64,000 nucleotides of DNA from CBDCWO01 sp965223405 (GTDB taxonomy: Bacteria; Bacteroidota; Bacteroidia; Chitinophagales; Saprospiraceae). The stretch spans positions 5,332,001 to 5,396,000 of the forward strand of contig CBDCWO010000006.1 of assembly GCA_965223405.1 (NCBI GenBank), given 5' to 3'. The notes beneath the pieces were generated by a model that made no database searches, was not told the DNA's origin, and saw only the letters and a program-made list of their open reading frames with translations. A program made the translations under genes and the position numbers. Of this stretch, positions 17,100 through 25,267 are shown piece after piece; the first letter of the stretch is position 1; each line of letters opens with the position of its first letter.

Positions 17100-18158
17100 A
17101 TGAGATTTAAAAATTGGTGGAAATATTTGGCGGTTTTGATTCTGCTAGTCACAATCGTATTTGGGATGCTGGTACCTTTAGGTCCTGGTATTGTCAAAGC
17201 AGACCCTGGAAGTGCGGTGCCTGGAGAATCGTTTGAAATGACCATTTGGGGGTACAATACCTCTTTCAGCGAGCATGTGGGAGAATTACGTGTGATACTA
17301 AAAACTGAAGAAGACCTGTGTTTGTTGGCTGAGAAGGTTACCATTAAATCGGATTATCTTGTAGTCGCAGAATTTAACCTACCTAGTTCCTTACCAGGAG
17401 GTCCGGGAGTAAAAAGACTCACACTGATCATTGACCAAGATGAACACGGTCCAGCCATTTTACCTGATGCCTTGTATATCCAAAATTCGGATCAGTACAC
17501 TGATAACTTACAGTGGACCTCTTTACAAAAACTAAATATTAAACGAGCCAATCGCTTTCATTTTCCATATCGGAATATTCTAATCGAATCCATCAGGAAT
17601 ACCTATTTTCATGTGGCCTTATGGTTTGCGATGTTGATCATATTCCTTGTCTCGATGATCTATTCCATAAGCTACTTAAGGCACTCGAAACCAAAATCTG
17701 ATGCCAAAGCAGTGGCATTTGCTGAAGTCGGCACCTTATACGGATTGCTCGGTATTACTACCGGTATGATTTGGGCGGCTAATACCTGGGGTTCGCCTTG
17801 GAATTGGGATATTAAACAAACTATGGCTGCAGTGGTGATGCTAATCTATTTTGCCTATTTTGTTTTGAGAACTGCAGTAGAGGATACGGATAAAAAATAC
17901 CGAACTTCGGCGGCATACAATATATTTGCATTTGCTACCCTGATTCCTTTACTGTATATTATTCCGCGCATGGTAGATAGTCTTCATCCCGGTAGTGGAG
18001 GAAACCCAGCCCTGGGAGGAGAAGACCTGGACAATACGATGAGAATCATATTCTATCCAGCTATTATCGGTTGGACACTTTTGGGAGTTTGGATTGCACA
18101 ATTGTCAGGACGAAGAATTTTGTTGAGAAGAAAAATAACCGAGAAACTCCTTAATTAA
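17100..18158 (+). CDS. ccmC: CcmC/CcsA-family heme-handling protein with extra extracytoplasmic domain
   Basis: The 352-residue protein loads heme for cytochrome c maturation. The core at residues 160-350 carries the tryptophan-rich heme motif WGSPWNWD (230-237) and likely heme-ligand histidines H171 (TYFHVALWF) and H296 (DSLHPGSGG). Usual CcmC proteins have about 220-250 residues and pass from the first helix almost directly to the TYFHV helix. Here about 115-120 residues (36-155) intervene. They are beta-rich and begin with ADPGSAVPGESFEMTIWGYN, which recalls an Ig/IPT-like sandwich, and would lie outside the cytoplasmic membrane. The gene sits between ccmB and the ccmD-like gene. Confidence 0.9.
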   Translation: MRFKNWWKYLAVLILLVTIVFGMLVPLGPGIVKADPGSAVPGESFEMTIWGYNTSFSEHVGELRVILKTEEDLCLLAEKVTIKSDYLVVAEFNLPSSLPGGPGVKRLTLIIDQDEHGPAILPDALYIQNSDQYTDNLQWTSLQKLNIKRANRFHFPYRNILIESIRNTYFHVALWFAMLIIFLVSMIYSISYLRHSKPKSDAKAVAFAEVGTLYGLLGITTGMIWAANTWGSPWNWDIKQTMAAVVMLIYFAYFVLRTAVEDTDKKYRTSAAYNIFAFATLIPLLYIIPRMVDSLHPGSGGNPALGGEDLDNTMRIIFYPAIIGWTLLGVWIAQLSGRRILLRRKITEKLLN

Positions 18159-18172
18159 AACCCTAACGCATC

Positions 18173-18415
18173 ATGAAATTTATATACGAAAATTCATATC
18201 GCAAGCCATTACAAAAGATAATGATATTACTAATGGCCATTTCTTCCCCTGCCTGGATCCTGTGTCAAGATCAATCGCTTGACTATTATCGAAATGTGGG
18301 CAAGATTTATGTGGTAGTCGGGGTGATCATTCTGGTATTTTTGGGGATCGTAATGTATCTAATTCGGTTAGAAAAGAAAATAAAGAAGTTGGAAGATTCT
18401 CTCAACCAAAATTAA
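18173..18415 (+). CDS. CcmD-like small membrane protein
   Basis: The 80-residue protein has an N-terminal hydrophobic, signal-like segment (MILLMAISSPAWILC), a short extracytoplasmic stretch, one membrane helix (IYVVVGVIILVFLGIVMYLIR) and a charged coiled-coil tail (LEKKIKKLEDSLNQN). Size, topology and position after ccmC fit CcmD, which bridges CcmC and CcmE in System I. The sequence is too short for firm family assignment; context carries most of the weight. Confidence 0.75.
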   Translation: MKFIYENSYRKPLQKIMILLMAISSPAWILCQDQSLDYYRNVGKIYVVVGVIILVFLGIVMYLIRLEKKIKKLEDSLNQN

Positions 18416-18421
18416 CGCCAT

Positions 18422-19828
18422 ATGTCATCTTTTTATGAAAGCGTCCAGCAGAATTTTGACCGGGCTGCCGCTTTGACTAAGATTCCCAAAGGACTGCTCA
18501 AGCAAATCAAAGAAGCCAATGCGGTATTACAAGTACGATTTCCGGTAAGGATTGGAAATAAATATAAGGTAATTGATGCTTACCGGGTACAGCATAGCCA
18601 CCATAGGCTGCCTACCAAAGGCGGAATACGTTACAGTCAATATGTCTCTCAGGATGAGGTCATGGCCTTGGCGGCACTTATGACCTACAAATGTGCCATT
18701 GTAGATGTTCCTTTTGGTGGTGCCAAGGGAGGTATCCGGATTAATCCCTGGAAATATACCACTCAACAATTACAGAATATTACCAGACGGTATACTTCAG
18801 AGTTAATCAAAAAAAATTTCATTGGACCGGGTTTGGATGTACCCGCACCGGACTATGGAACCAGCGGACGGGAAATGGCCTGGATTCTGGACACCTATTT
18901 GAGCTTTAAAGGGGGAGACACGGATGCCGTGGCCTGTGTGACCGGAAAACCACTGGGGTTGAATGGAATTCGAGGTAGAGTAGAGGCAACGGGAAGAGGA
19001 GTATATTATGGTATTAGAGAAGCACTTAGTTATGAGCAAGACATGAAAGAATTAGGTCTCACACCCGGAATGCAAGGCAAAACGATGGTGATTCAGGGAT
19101 TGGGGAATGTGGGCTCTTATACCGGAATTATCTCCACCAATGAAGGAGGAGCAAAAATAATTGCGATTGCAGAAAGAGAAGGAGCAATCTACAAAGAAAG
19201 TGGAATAGATATTGAAAAGTTACTCAAACACCGAAAATCAACTGGTTCAATTAAAGGGTTTGAGGGGAGTAAGACTTTGGAATCACGTGAAGCGGCCTTG
19301 GAGTTGGAATGTGATATTCTGGTCCCGGCAGCGCTGGAAAATCAAATCACAGAAGAAAATGCTAGCAGAATAAAAGCTAGGATAATTGCTGAAGCGGCCA
19401 ACGGCCCTATAACTGCAGCCGGGGAGCGCATATTGCTTGAGAAAGGAGTTATGATTATTCCGGATATGTATGTAAATGCCGGCGGTGTTACCGTTTCCTA
19501 TTTCGAGTGGTTGAAAAACTTGTCCCATATGCGATTCGGGCGTTTGGAAAAAAGGTTTGATCAAAGGACGTATCAAAATCTGGTTGGACTGATTGAAAGA
19601 GAGACCGGGCATGTCATCAACCAAAAAGAGAAAAATATATTAACCAAGGGGGCGGATGAAATCGACCTGGTCAAATCAGGATTAGAAGAAACCATGGTCA
19701 ACGCATACCAACAAATTCGTGAAATCAAAAAACGGAAAAGGAGATGTGCTGATCTGAGAACAGCTGCTTTTATCAATGCGTTGGAAAAAATAGCTAATGA
19801 CTATATCAATTTGGGAATATTCCCTTAA
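18422..19828 (+). CDS. Glu/Leu/Phe/Val dehydrogenase (probable glutamate dehydrogenase)
   Basis: The 468-residue enzyme interconverts glutamate and 2-oxoglutarate plus ammonia. It shows the substrate site LPTKGGIRYS, the catalytic region TYKCAIVDVPFGGAKGG, PAPDYGTSGREMAWI, and a Rossmann fold with VIQGLGNVGSYTG near residues 223-236. It starts 6 bp after the CcmD-like gene, so it may share a transcript with ccmBCD, and an Lrp/AsnC regulator gene follows, a plausible regulator of amino acid use. The length is slightly above the usual 410-450, with extra C-terminal residues. Glutamate is the likely substrate but leucine or valine cannot be excluded. Confidence 0.9.
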   Translation: MSSFYESVQQNFDRAAALTKIPKGLLKQIKEANAVLQVRFPVRIGNKYKVIDAYRVQHSHHRLPTKGGIRYSQYVSQDEVMALAALMTYKCAIVDVPFGGAKGGIRINPWKYTTQQLQNITRRYTSELIKKNFIGPGLDVPAPDYGTSGREMAWILDTYLSFKGGDTDAVACVTGKPLGLNGIRGRVEATGRGVYYGIREALSYEQDMKELGLTPGMQGKTMVIQGLGNVGSYTGIISTNEGGAKIIAIAEREGAIYKESGIDIEKLLKHRKSTGSIKGFEGSKTLESREAALELECDILVPAALENQITEENASRIKARIIAEAANGPITAAGERILLEKGVMIIPDMYVNAGGVTVSYFEWLKNLSHMRFGRLEKRFDQRTYQNLVGLIERETGHVINQKEKNILTKGADEIDLVKSGLEETMVNAYQQIREIKKRKRRCADLRTAAFINALEKIANDYINLGIFP

Positions 19829-19853
19829 TACATAATACAATAAAACTGAAAAG

Positions 19854-20333
19854 ATGCGATCAGTGAAACTTGATAAAATAGATCGAAAAATCATTAAAAT
19901 CCTCCAGGAAAATAGCAAAATTACCAACCTGGAGTTATCGAAAAAGATTAAACTCTCGCCAGCGCCGACTTTAGAGCGGGTTAAAAAACTAGAACAATCC
20001 AAAGTGATTCAAAGTTACCACGCCCAAGTAAATCCTCAAGCCATTGGCTTGAATGTCAAAACATTTATTCAGGTTTCACTGGCTTGGAAGAAAGAAAATG
20101 CCTTGGATTCTTTCATCGAGAAGATTCAATCCATAGATGAAATAACCGAATGTTACATCACCACAGGTGAGGCCGATTTTTTGTTAAAAGTTATTTGCAA
20201 GGATATCCCGACTTATGAACAGCTTTTGTTCAAGACATTACAACAAATAGAGGAAATTGAAAGACTGAAAACCTTGGTTACGCTATCCACAATTAAAAGC
20301 TCTACAGTATTACCCTATGATTATGGAAAATAA
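19854..20333 (+). CDS. Lrp/AsnC-family transcriptional regulator
   Basis: The 159-residue regulator has an N-terminal helix-turn-helix (LDKIDRKIIKILQENSKI, then NLELSKKIKLSPAPTLERVKKLE) and a C-terminal RAM/ligand-binding domain (ITECYITTGEADFLLKV). Members sense amino acids and form octamers. The gene lies 25 bp after the glutamate dehydrogenase gene and on the same strand, which suggests that it controls that enzyme or related amino acid catabolism. Start at 19854 gives the usual length. Confidence 0.93.
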   Translation: MRSVKLDKIDRKIIKILQENSKITNLELSKKIKLSPAPTLERVKKLEQSKVIQSYHAQVNPQAIGLNVKTFIQVSLAWKKENALDSFIEKIQSIDEITECYITTGEADFLLKVICKDIPTYEQLLFKTLQQIEEIERLKTLVTLSTIKSSTVLPYDYGK

Positions 20334-20359
20334 CTGCAGATGGTACAAATATAGGAACC

Positions 20360-21154
20360 TTGATGGTATCAGGTAATGAGAGTTTGTTTTGGTCTTTAAA
20401 CCATCCGGATAGGAAGCCACTGTTCGTTTTGGGTACAATTCATGTACGCGATTCTCAAATCCTCAGCTGGATTGAAGAAACAAAATCAAACTGGATCGAA
20501 GTGGAGGCATTGGCTTTGGAATTGGATCTGGAGGAAAGAAGTTTTAGACCAATCCGACCTTCACCCTATAAGTTATCGGAGTATTTGAGTGAAAAGAAGT
20601 ATCATAAACTGCGTAGAATCTTCTTAAAAGCTTTCGACTTTGACATACAACAGTTTGATCAGCTACATCCTCTTTTTATCAGTCAAATTATGGCTGAAAC
20701 ATTCTTTGACCAGACCTCTGACCCTAGTGTGGACCTATTCCTGTGGCAAATAGGACAAGAGCTCGACTTGCATCTATTCGGATTAGAAACCTGGGAACAA
20801 CAGATCAATGTGTTGGACCGGATCCCATACGAGACCCAGGTGAAACAGTTACTGGAGATAGGTAGAAACATTCGTAAAGTACCCAAGCAGGTTTTAAAAC
20901 TTAAGCGCTATTATTTTGAACAGAATATCAAAAGTCTCTATCATGCAGCCAAGCGCCAACTGGGAAAGATGCGAAAAATTATGTTATATGATCGCAATGT
21001 GATTCTTGCACAACGGATTGCAGAGATCAATCAGGAGCATTCATTGCTCGCAGGTATCGGTGCCGCTCATCTATGGGGTGAAAAAGGAGTATTGAGAATG
21101 TTGAAAAAAGATGGATACCGATTAAAGCCCGTTTTTATTCCGATAGCGCATTGA
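20360..21154 (+). CDS. TraB/GumN-family protein
   Basis: The 264-residue protein has the two family signatures: an N-terminal LFVLGTIHVRD and a C-terminal GIGAAHLWGEKGVLRML. These supply the metal-binding GxxH-type residues of the Tiki/TraB/GumN fold, several members of which are proposed metalloproteases. No signal peptide is visible, unlike many GumN proteins, so it is probably cytoplasmic. It is the last gene of a plus-strand run after the Lrp regulator (26 bp gap). Substrate unknown. Confidence 0.85.
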   Translation: MMVSGNESLFWSLNHPDRKPLFVLGTIHVRDSQILSWIEETKSNWIEVEALALELDLEERSFRPIRPSPYKLSEYLSEKKYHKLRRIFLKAFDFDIQQFDQLHPLFISQIMAETFFDQTSDPSVDLFLWQIGQELDLHLFGLETWEQQINVLDRIPYETQVKQLLEIGRNIRKVPKQVLKLKRYYFEQNIKSLYHAAKRQLGKMRKIMLYDRNVILAQRIAEINQEHSLLAGIGAAHLWGEKGVLRMLKKDGYRLKPVFIPIAH

Positions 21155-21685
21155 CAACAATTGGTTATTTATAGATAAGGTAGTTTTTTTATAGTGAGAA
21201 TCTATGCTTTTTTGACTTCTTCATCGCTGCTGTATGAAAATTTTCGTTGCCGTCAGAAGGCTAGGAATTTGGCTTGTTTGGTGCAATTTCTGGATGGAAA
21301 TTGACAGTTCTGGGTTTTGCTTTTAGTCTGAATAAAATCCTGTGATGGTAGCTTTGTCACAGGTGAAAATACGTTCCTTATTTGCTTAAACCAAATCAAA
21401 ACTATGAATGTCATTCTGAACCCACCTCCGGAGGGCACGAATTGCAACCACAGAAGGTAAATGTTCCGATGCAGCACTTTGTTTTGGGATATGCCTAATG
21501 CAAATCTGGCTCTGTAGATGTCTTACAAACGTTTCGGGCACTTTTTTCTTGTTACTTTTTCAGATAAAAAAGTAACAAAACCTGTCCACTCTTTGGCGGT
21601 TATCTTTTTTTCGTACGGATTGTATCAATTCCATCTTTGATTCTGTGGAGGTCGTCTCGGTTCAGGTAATTTGCTTTTTAGGTTC
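21155..21685. other. Convergent gap between traB-like gene and hypD
   Basis: These 531 bases hold no convincing gene; a 74-codon minus-strand frame near 21253-21477 has no family features. A near-perfect hairpin lies at 21549-21578. A string TGTCATTCTGAACCCACCTCCGG near 21409 resembles a dispersed intergenic repeat. Confidence 0.6.
21549..21578. terminator. 12-bp hairpin, possible bidirectional terminator
   Basis: TTGTTACTTTTT (21549-21560) faces AAAAAGTAACAA (21567-21578) across a 6-base loop, a perfect 12-bp stem flanked by T and A runs. It lies between the convergent traB-like and hypD genes and could end transcripts from both sides, though it is about 110 bp from hypD and 400 bp from the traB-like stop. 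It may instead be a dispersed palindromic repeat. Confidence 0.5.
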
Positions 21686-22777
21686 TTATTCCATCATTCC
21701 TGCATAGTGATAATAGGCAGCACATGCCCCTTCTGAGCTTACCATGGGAGCGCCCAGAGGATTTTCAGGTGTACAGAGGGTGCCAAAATTTGGACATTGA
21801 TGTGGCTTTTTAATCCCTTTCATGATGCTGCCGGCAATACATGTTTTATTTTCCGGTGCTTCCGATATTTCGATAGCGAATTTTTGCTTGGCATCATAAT
21901 GTGCATATTTGCTTTTTACTTCATAGCCGCTATTGGGAATAACCTGCATTCCCCGCCAATTTCGGTCCTTTATTTCAAACACTTCATATATGGATTGTTT
22001 TGCACGCTCATTTCCAGATTCTTTAACCATACGGGAATATTGATTTTCAAGCCTTGTTTCCCCATTTTCCAGTTGCTGTACTACCATTAAAATACCTTGC
22101 AACAGGTCTACTGGCTCAAATCCAGTGATCACTATGGGAATTTTGAATTGTTCTACCAACGGATAATACTCAGAGGTACCCATGATCGTACATACATGAC
22201 CTGCTGCCAGAAAAGCTTGAATTTGACTGTCCGGATCTGCCATAACGGCTTCAATTGCAGGTGGAACCAACACATGGGATGCCAAAATTGAGTAATTGTC
22301 TAGTTTTTTTTGATAAGCCTGTATTACCGAAAGGGCATTGGCTGGAGCTGTGGTCTCAAAGCCTACCGCAAAAAACACCACCTGGCGATCCGTGTTTTTC
22401 ATAGCTATGTTTACCGCTTCCAGAGGAGAATAAACAATCCGCACTTCGGCACCTTCGGCTTTGGCCTCCAACAAACTCTTTGACGATCCGGGAACTCGCA
22501 ACATGTCACCATAGGAACATAGGATAACGTCTTGTTCTTCGGCTAGATAAATTGCTTTGTCAATCAAATTTAAAGGTGTGACGCATACGGGACATCCCGG
22601 GCCATGGACCATATTGATTTTCTCTGGTAGCAAATTGAGAATTCCATTTTTGACTAAACTATGTGTTTGTCCTCCACAAACTTCCATGATCGTCCATGAT
22701 TGGGTCACTATTTTGTTAATTTCTTCAAGATATCTTTGAGACATAACCGGATCCCTGAATTCTTGTAAATATTTCAT
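21686..22777 (-). CDS. hypD: [NiFe]-hydrogenase maturation protein HypD
   Basis: The 363-residue iron-sulfur protein serves, with HypC, as the scaffold on which the Fe(CN)2CO unit of [NiFe]-hydrogenase is built. Visible hallmarks are C34 in VCGGQTH, C62/C65 in GPGCPVCVTP, GFETTAP, and the C-terminal cysteine cluster for the [4Fe-4S] centre (HQCPNFGTLC and SEGACAAYY). It begins 33 bp after hypF on the same strand. HypC, HypE, HypA, HypB and the hydrogenase structural genes are not in the window. Confidence 0.96.
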   Translation of the reverse strand: MKYLQEFRDPVMSQRYLEEINKIVTQSWTIMEVCGGQTHSLVKNGILNLLPEKINMVHGPGCPVCVTPLNLIDKAIYLAEEQDVILCSYGDMLRVPGSSKSLLEAKAEGAEVRIVYSPLEAVNIAMKNTDRQVVFFAVGFETTAPANALSVIQAYQKKLDNYSILASHVLVPPAIEAVMADPDSQIQAFLAAGHVCTIMGTSEYYPLVEQFKIPIVITGFEPVDLLQGILMVVQQLENGETRLENQYSRMVKESGNERAKQSIYEVFEIKDRNWRGMQVIPNSGYEVKSKYAHYDAKQKFAIEISEAPENKTCIAGSIMKGIKKPHQCPNFGTLCTPENPLGAPMVSSEGACAAYYHYAGMME

Positions 22778-22810
22778 TGCCTAGTTTAATTTCTAATTCA
22801 ATCACAAATA

Positions 22811-25162
22811 TCATTGTTTTCTATCAAAGTTGAGTTTCTTGTGATCTTGGATTTGGTCAAAGACCAGTTGTCCAAAGGATACACATTCATCATTAGGGGA
22901 CAGCTGTTGATGAAAATACAATTCATATTCATCATTTAAAATATGGCTTAACAAATCAACCAATACACTATTTTGAAATACCCCTCCGCTAAAGGCAATT
23001 TGCTTGCAATTTAACTTATCGGCTACCTGTTTGATCAGGTATGCCAATGATACATGAAATTTTGCGGCCAAATGTTCGCGATTAACCTCCCCCATTAAGT
23101 CACCTATGATTAATTCGAAAAGAATTTTAGTATTCACAATACCATCGGCATCCAGGAAGTTATAAGGAGGAAGGTGATCAGGCCCCAGTTTGTCTAAATA
23201 GATCCAAGCCAGATTTTCCAGAAGCATAGCAGCCTCGCCTTCGAAAGTTTGCTTATCCGCCAGACCAAGTAATGAAGCTACTGCATCAAAAATACGGCCA
23301 ACACTTGAAGTACTGAGTGCTTTGTTTTGGGATAAAAGTTGGTTGTAATAGGTCCATTCTACGGTACTGAATTTTTCTCTCAGAAATTCTTCTGCACCTG
23401 TTATATGGTGGCACAACGATAAAGCTGAAATTCTGGGCTCTTTAGGCATTTTATCTCCTAGGATAAAATCAAAGTAAGCGAAATGTGCATATCTCTTAAA
23501 CTTATATTGTTGGTAAGTGAAAAATTCGCCTCCCCAAATTTGTTGGTCGGTGCCCAGGCCTGTCCCATCCCATACAACGCCTAACACGAGCGCATTTGAG
23601 TGGATTAGGTTCGCTTCTCCCAAAATGGCCGCAAAATGAGCCTCATGGTGTTGAACCGGAATTACCGGTACATTTAGTTTTTTTGCTAAAGATTGAGCAT
23701 ATCGAGTGGATTCATATTGGGGATGCAAATCGCAAAGTATCTTTTGTGGATTTTTACCAAATACATCGAAATAATGTTGGATAGTATGTCGCATACTGAG
23801 GAATGTGTCATAATGCTGCAAATCTCCCAGATATTGACTGATATATACATTGTTTTGGTGGACATACGAAAATGTACTCTTCAACATAGCACCGGTTGCT
23901 AAAATAGTAGCATTAGACCAGGAAAGTGAAGGGTTGATATAAGTAGGAGCCATTCCTCGTGAACGACGGATAATTATCTTGGTTCGGGACTGAGGAGTAT
24001 ATTTGATTACACTGTCATCTTGGGGAATCACTATTTGACGGCTATGCCATAAGAGATAATCCGCAATAGATAGTAGTTGTCCGATAGCCTGATCATCTTG
24101 ATAAATAATTGCAGCATTGCTGATGTTTCCACTGGTAGCGACCACCGGTTTTTTATAAGCAGACAGCAACATTTCAAATAATGGTGCGTAAGGTAACATG
24201 ATGCCCAGATGAAGCAATCCGGGAGCAATTTCATTTTTGGCAATCATGCTTTGCTCCGGATCCTTTAATGGGAGAAGAATAATAGGTGACGTTGGTCCTT
24301 TTAATTGATCAATTTCTTCCTTAGTCACCTGAACTTCTTTAATTAATGCTTCTTGATTGGGAAACATTACTGCGAAAGGTTTGGAAGGCCGGTTTTTTCG
24401 TTGTCTCAATTTTTTTATGACACTTGGATCTTCAGTTTTGCAGGTCAACAAATAACCGCCAATGCCCTTGATCGCAACAATATTTCCTGCTTCCCAGAGT
24501 ATAATAACCCTGGTAATAATGTCAGCTGGGTTTTTGCAAAGTACCTTTTGATTGCGGTCCAATAATTGCATTGGAATGGCACAATCCGGACATGAATTGG
24601 TTTGTGCGTAAAAGCGCCGGTCTAAGGGATCTTGGTATTCATCCAGGCAAACCATGCACATTTGGAATGGTTCCATTGAGGTAGTTTCCCGGTCATAGGG
24701 TAGGCTTCTGATAATGGAATAGCGCGGCCCACAGAGCGTACATGTAGTGAAGGCATATTCGTGGCGCCGGTTTTTATCATCATGCAGGTCTTGTGTGCAA
24801 GATTCACAAATCCCGAAATCAGGAGTGAGGAGTAAACTAGGTTCTCCAATGGGATTACTCTTAATAATGGAAAAGTTTTGATAGGCAACAGGATCGGCTA
24901 AAGTCAGTGATGAGTGGGTAATTATTGACAATACCGGTGCCTTTTTTAGGATCATCTGATAAAAGGATTGTGCTTCAATGTTGCTGGCATTAAACTCGAT
25001 ATGGACACCATCCCAGGTGTTATTGACCCAACCTTCAATATGAAATTCTTGGGCCAGTTGGTAGATAAATGGCCTGAATCCCACCCCTTGTACTTGTCCT
25101 TCGATGTGAATGTGCCAGGTTAGGGGTTCGATCGGGTTTTTATCGGATTGGAGTGTATTCAT
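22811..25162 (-). CDS. hypF: Carbamoyltransferase HypF, [NiFe]-hydrogenase maturation
   Basis: The 783-residue enzyme makes the carbamoyl group that becomes the cyanide ligands of [NiFe]-hydrogenase. Domains in order are acylphosphatase (GQVQGVGFRPF near residue 20), a double zinc finger with four CxxC pairs (CESC, CTLC, CMVC, CPDC), a YrdC-like adenylation domain (GIGGYLLTC, KRPF-type segment RPSKPFAVMF) and a Kae1-like carbamoyltransferase domain (HHEAHFAAIL, SGGVFQN). I chose the ATG at 25162; the longer frame starts at a TTG at 25204. The gene forms a pair with hypD. Confidence 0.95.
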   Translation of the reverse strand: MNTLQSDKNPIEPLTWHIHIEGQVQGVGFRPFIYQLAQEFHIEGWVNNTWDGVHIEFNASNIEAQSFYQMILKKAPVLSIITHSSLTLADPVAYQNFSIIKSNPIGEPSLLLTPDFGICESCTQDLHDDKNRRHEYAFTTCTLCGPRYSIIRSLPYDRETTSMEPFQMCMVCLDEYQDPLDRRFYAQTNSCPDCAIPMQLLDRNQKVLCKNPADIITRVIILWEAGNIVAIKGIGGYLLTCKTEDPSVIKKLRQRKNRPSKPFAVMFPNQEALIKEVQVTKEEIDQLKGPTSPIILLPLKDPEQSMIAKNEIAPGLLHLGIMLPYAPLFEMLLSAYKKPVVATSGNISNAAIIYQDDQAIGQLLSIADYLLWHSRQIVIPQDDSVIKYTPQSRTKIIIRRSRGMAPTYINPSLSWSNATILATGAMLKSTFSYVHQNNVYISQYLGDLQHYDTFLSMRHTIQHYFDVFGKNPQKILCDLHPQYESTRYAQSLAKKLNVPVIPVQHHEAHFAAILGEANLIHSNALVLGVVWDGTGLGTDQQIWGGEFFTYQQYKFKRYAHFAYFDFILGDKMPKEPRISALSLCHHITGAEEFLREKFSTVEWTYYNQLLSQNKALSTSSVGRIFDAVASLLGLADKQTFEGEAAMLLENLAWIYLDKLGPDHLPPYNFLDADGIVNTKILFELIIGDLMGEVNREHLAAKFHVSLAYLIKQVADKLNCKQIAFSGGVFQNSVLVDLLSHILNDEYELYFHQQLSPNDECVSFGQLVFDQIQDHKKLNFDRKQ

Positions 25163-25267
25163 GTTAAGCGAAAAGGTAGAGTTGGTAAATGTTTCGATCG
25201 CCAAGGAAATCCGAAATCCTAAATGGGATATCTCTGATTAGAGTTAAATTTCCAGACCTATGCCTAT

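Noticed and set aside
21253..21477. A 74-codon minus-strand frame in the traB-like/hypD gap.
   Set aside because: No family motif, no credible start context, and its composition resembles the repeat-rich gap rather than coding DNA.
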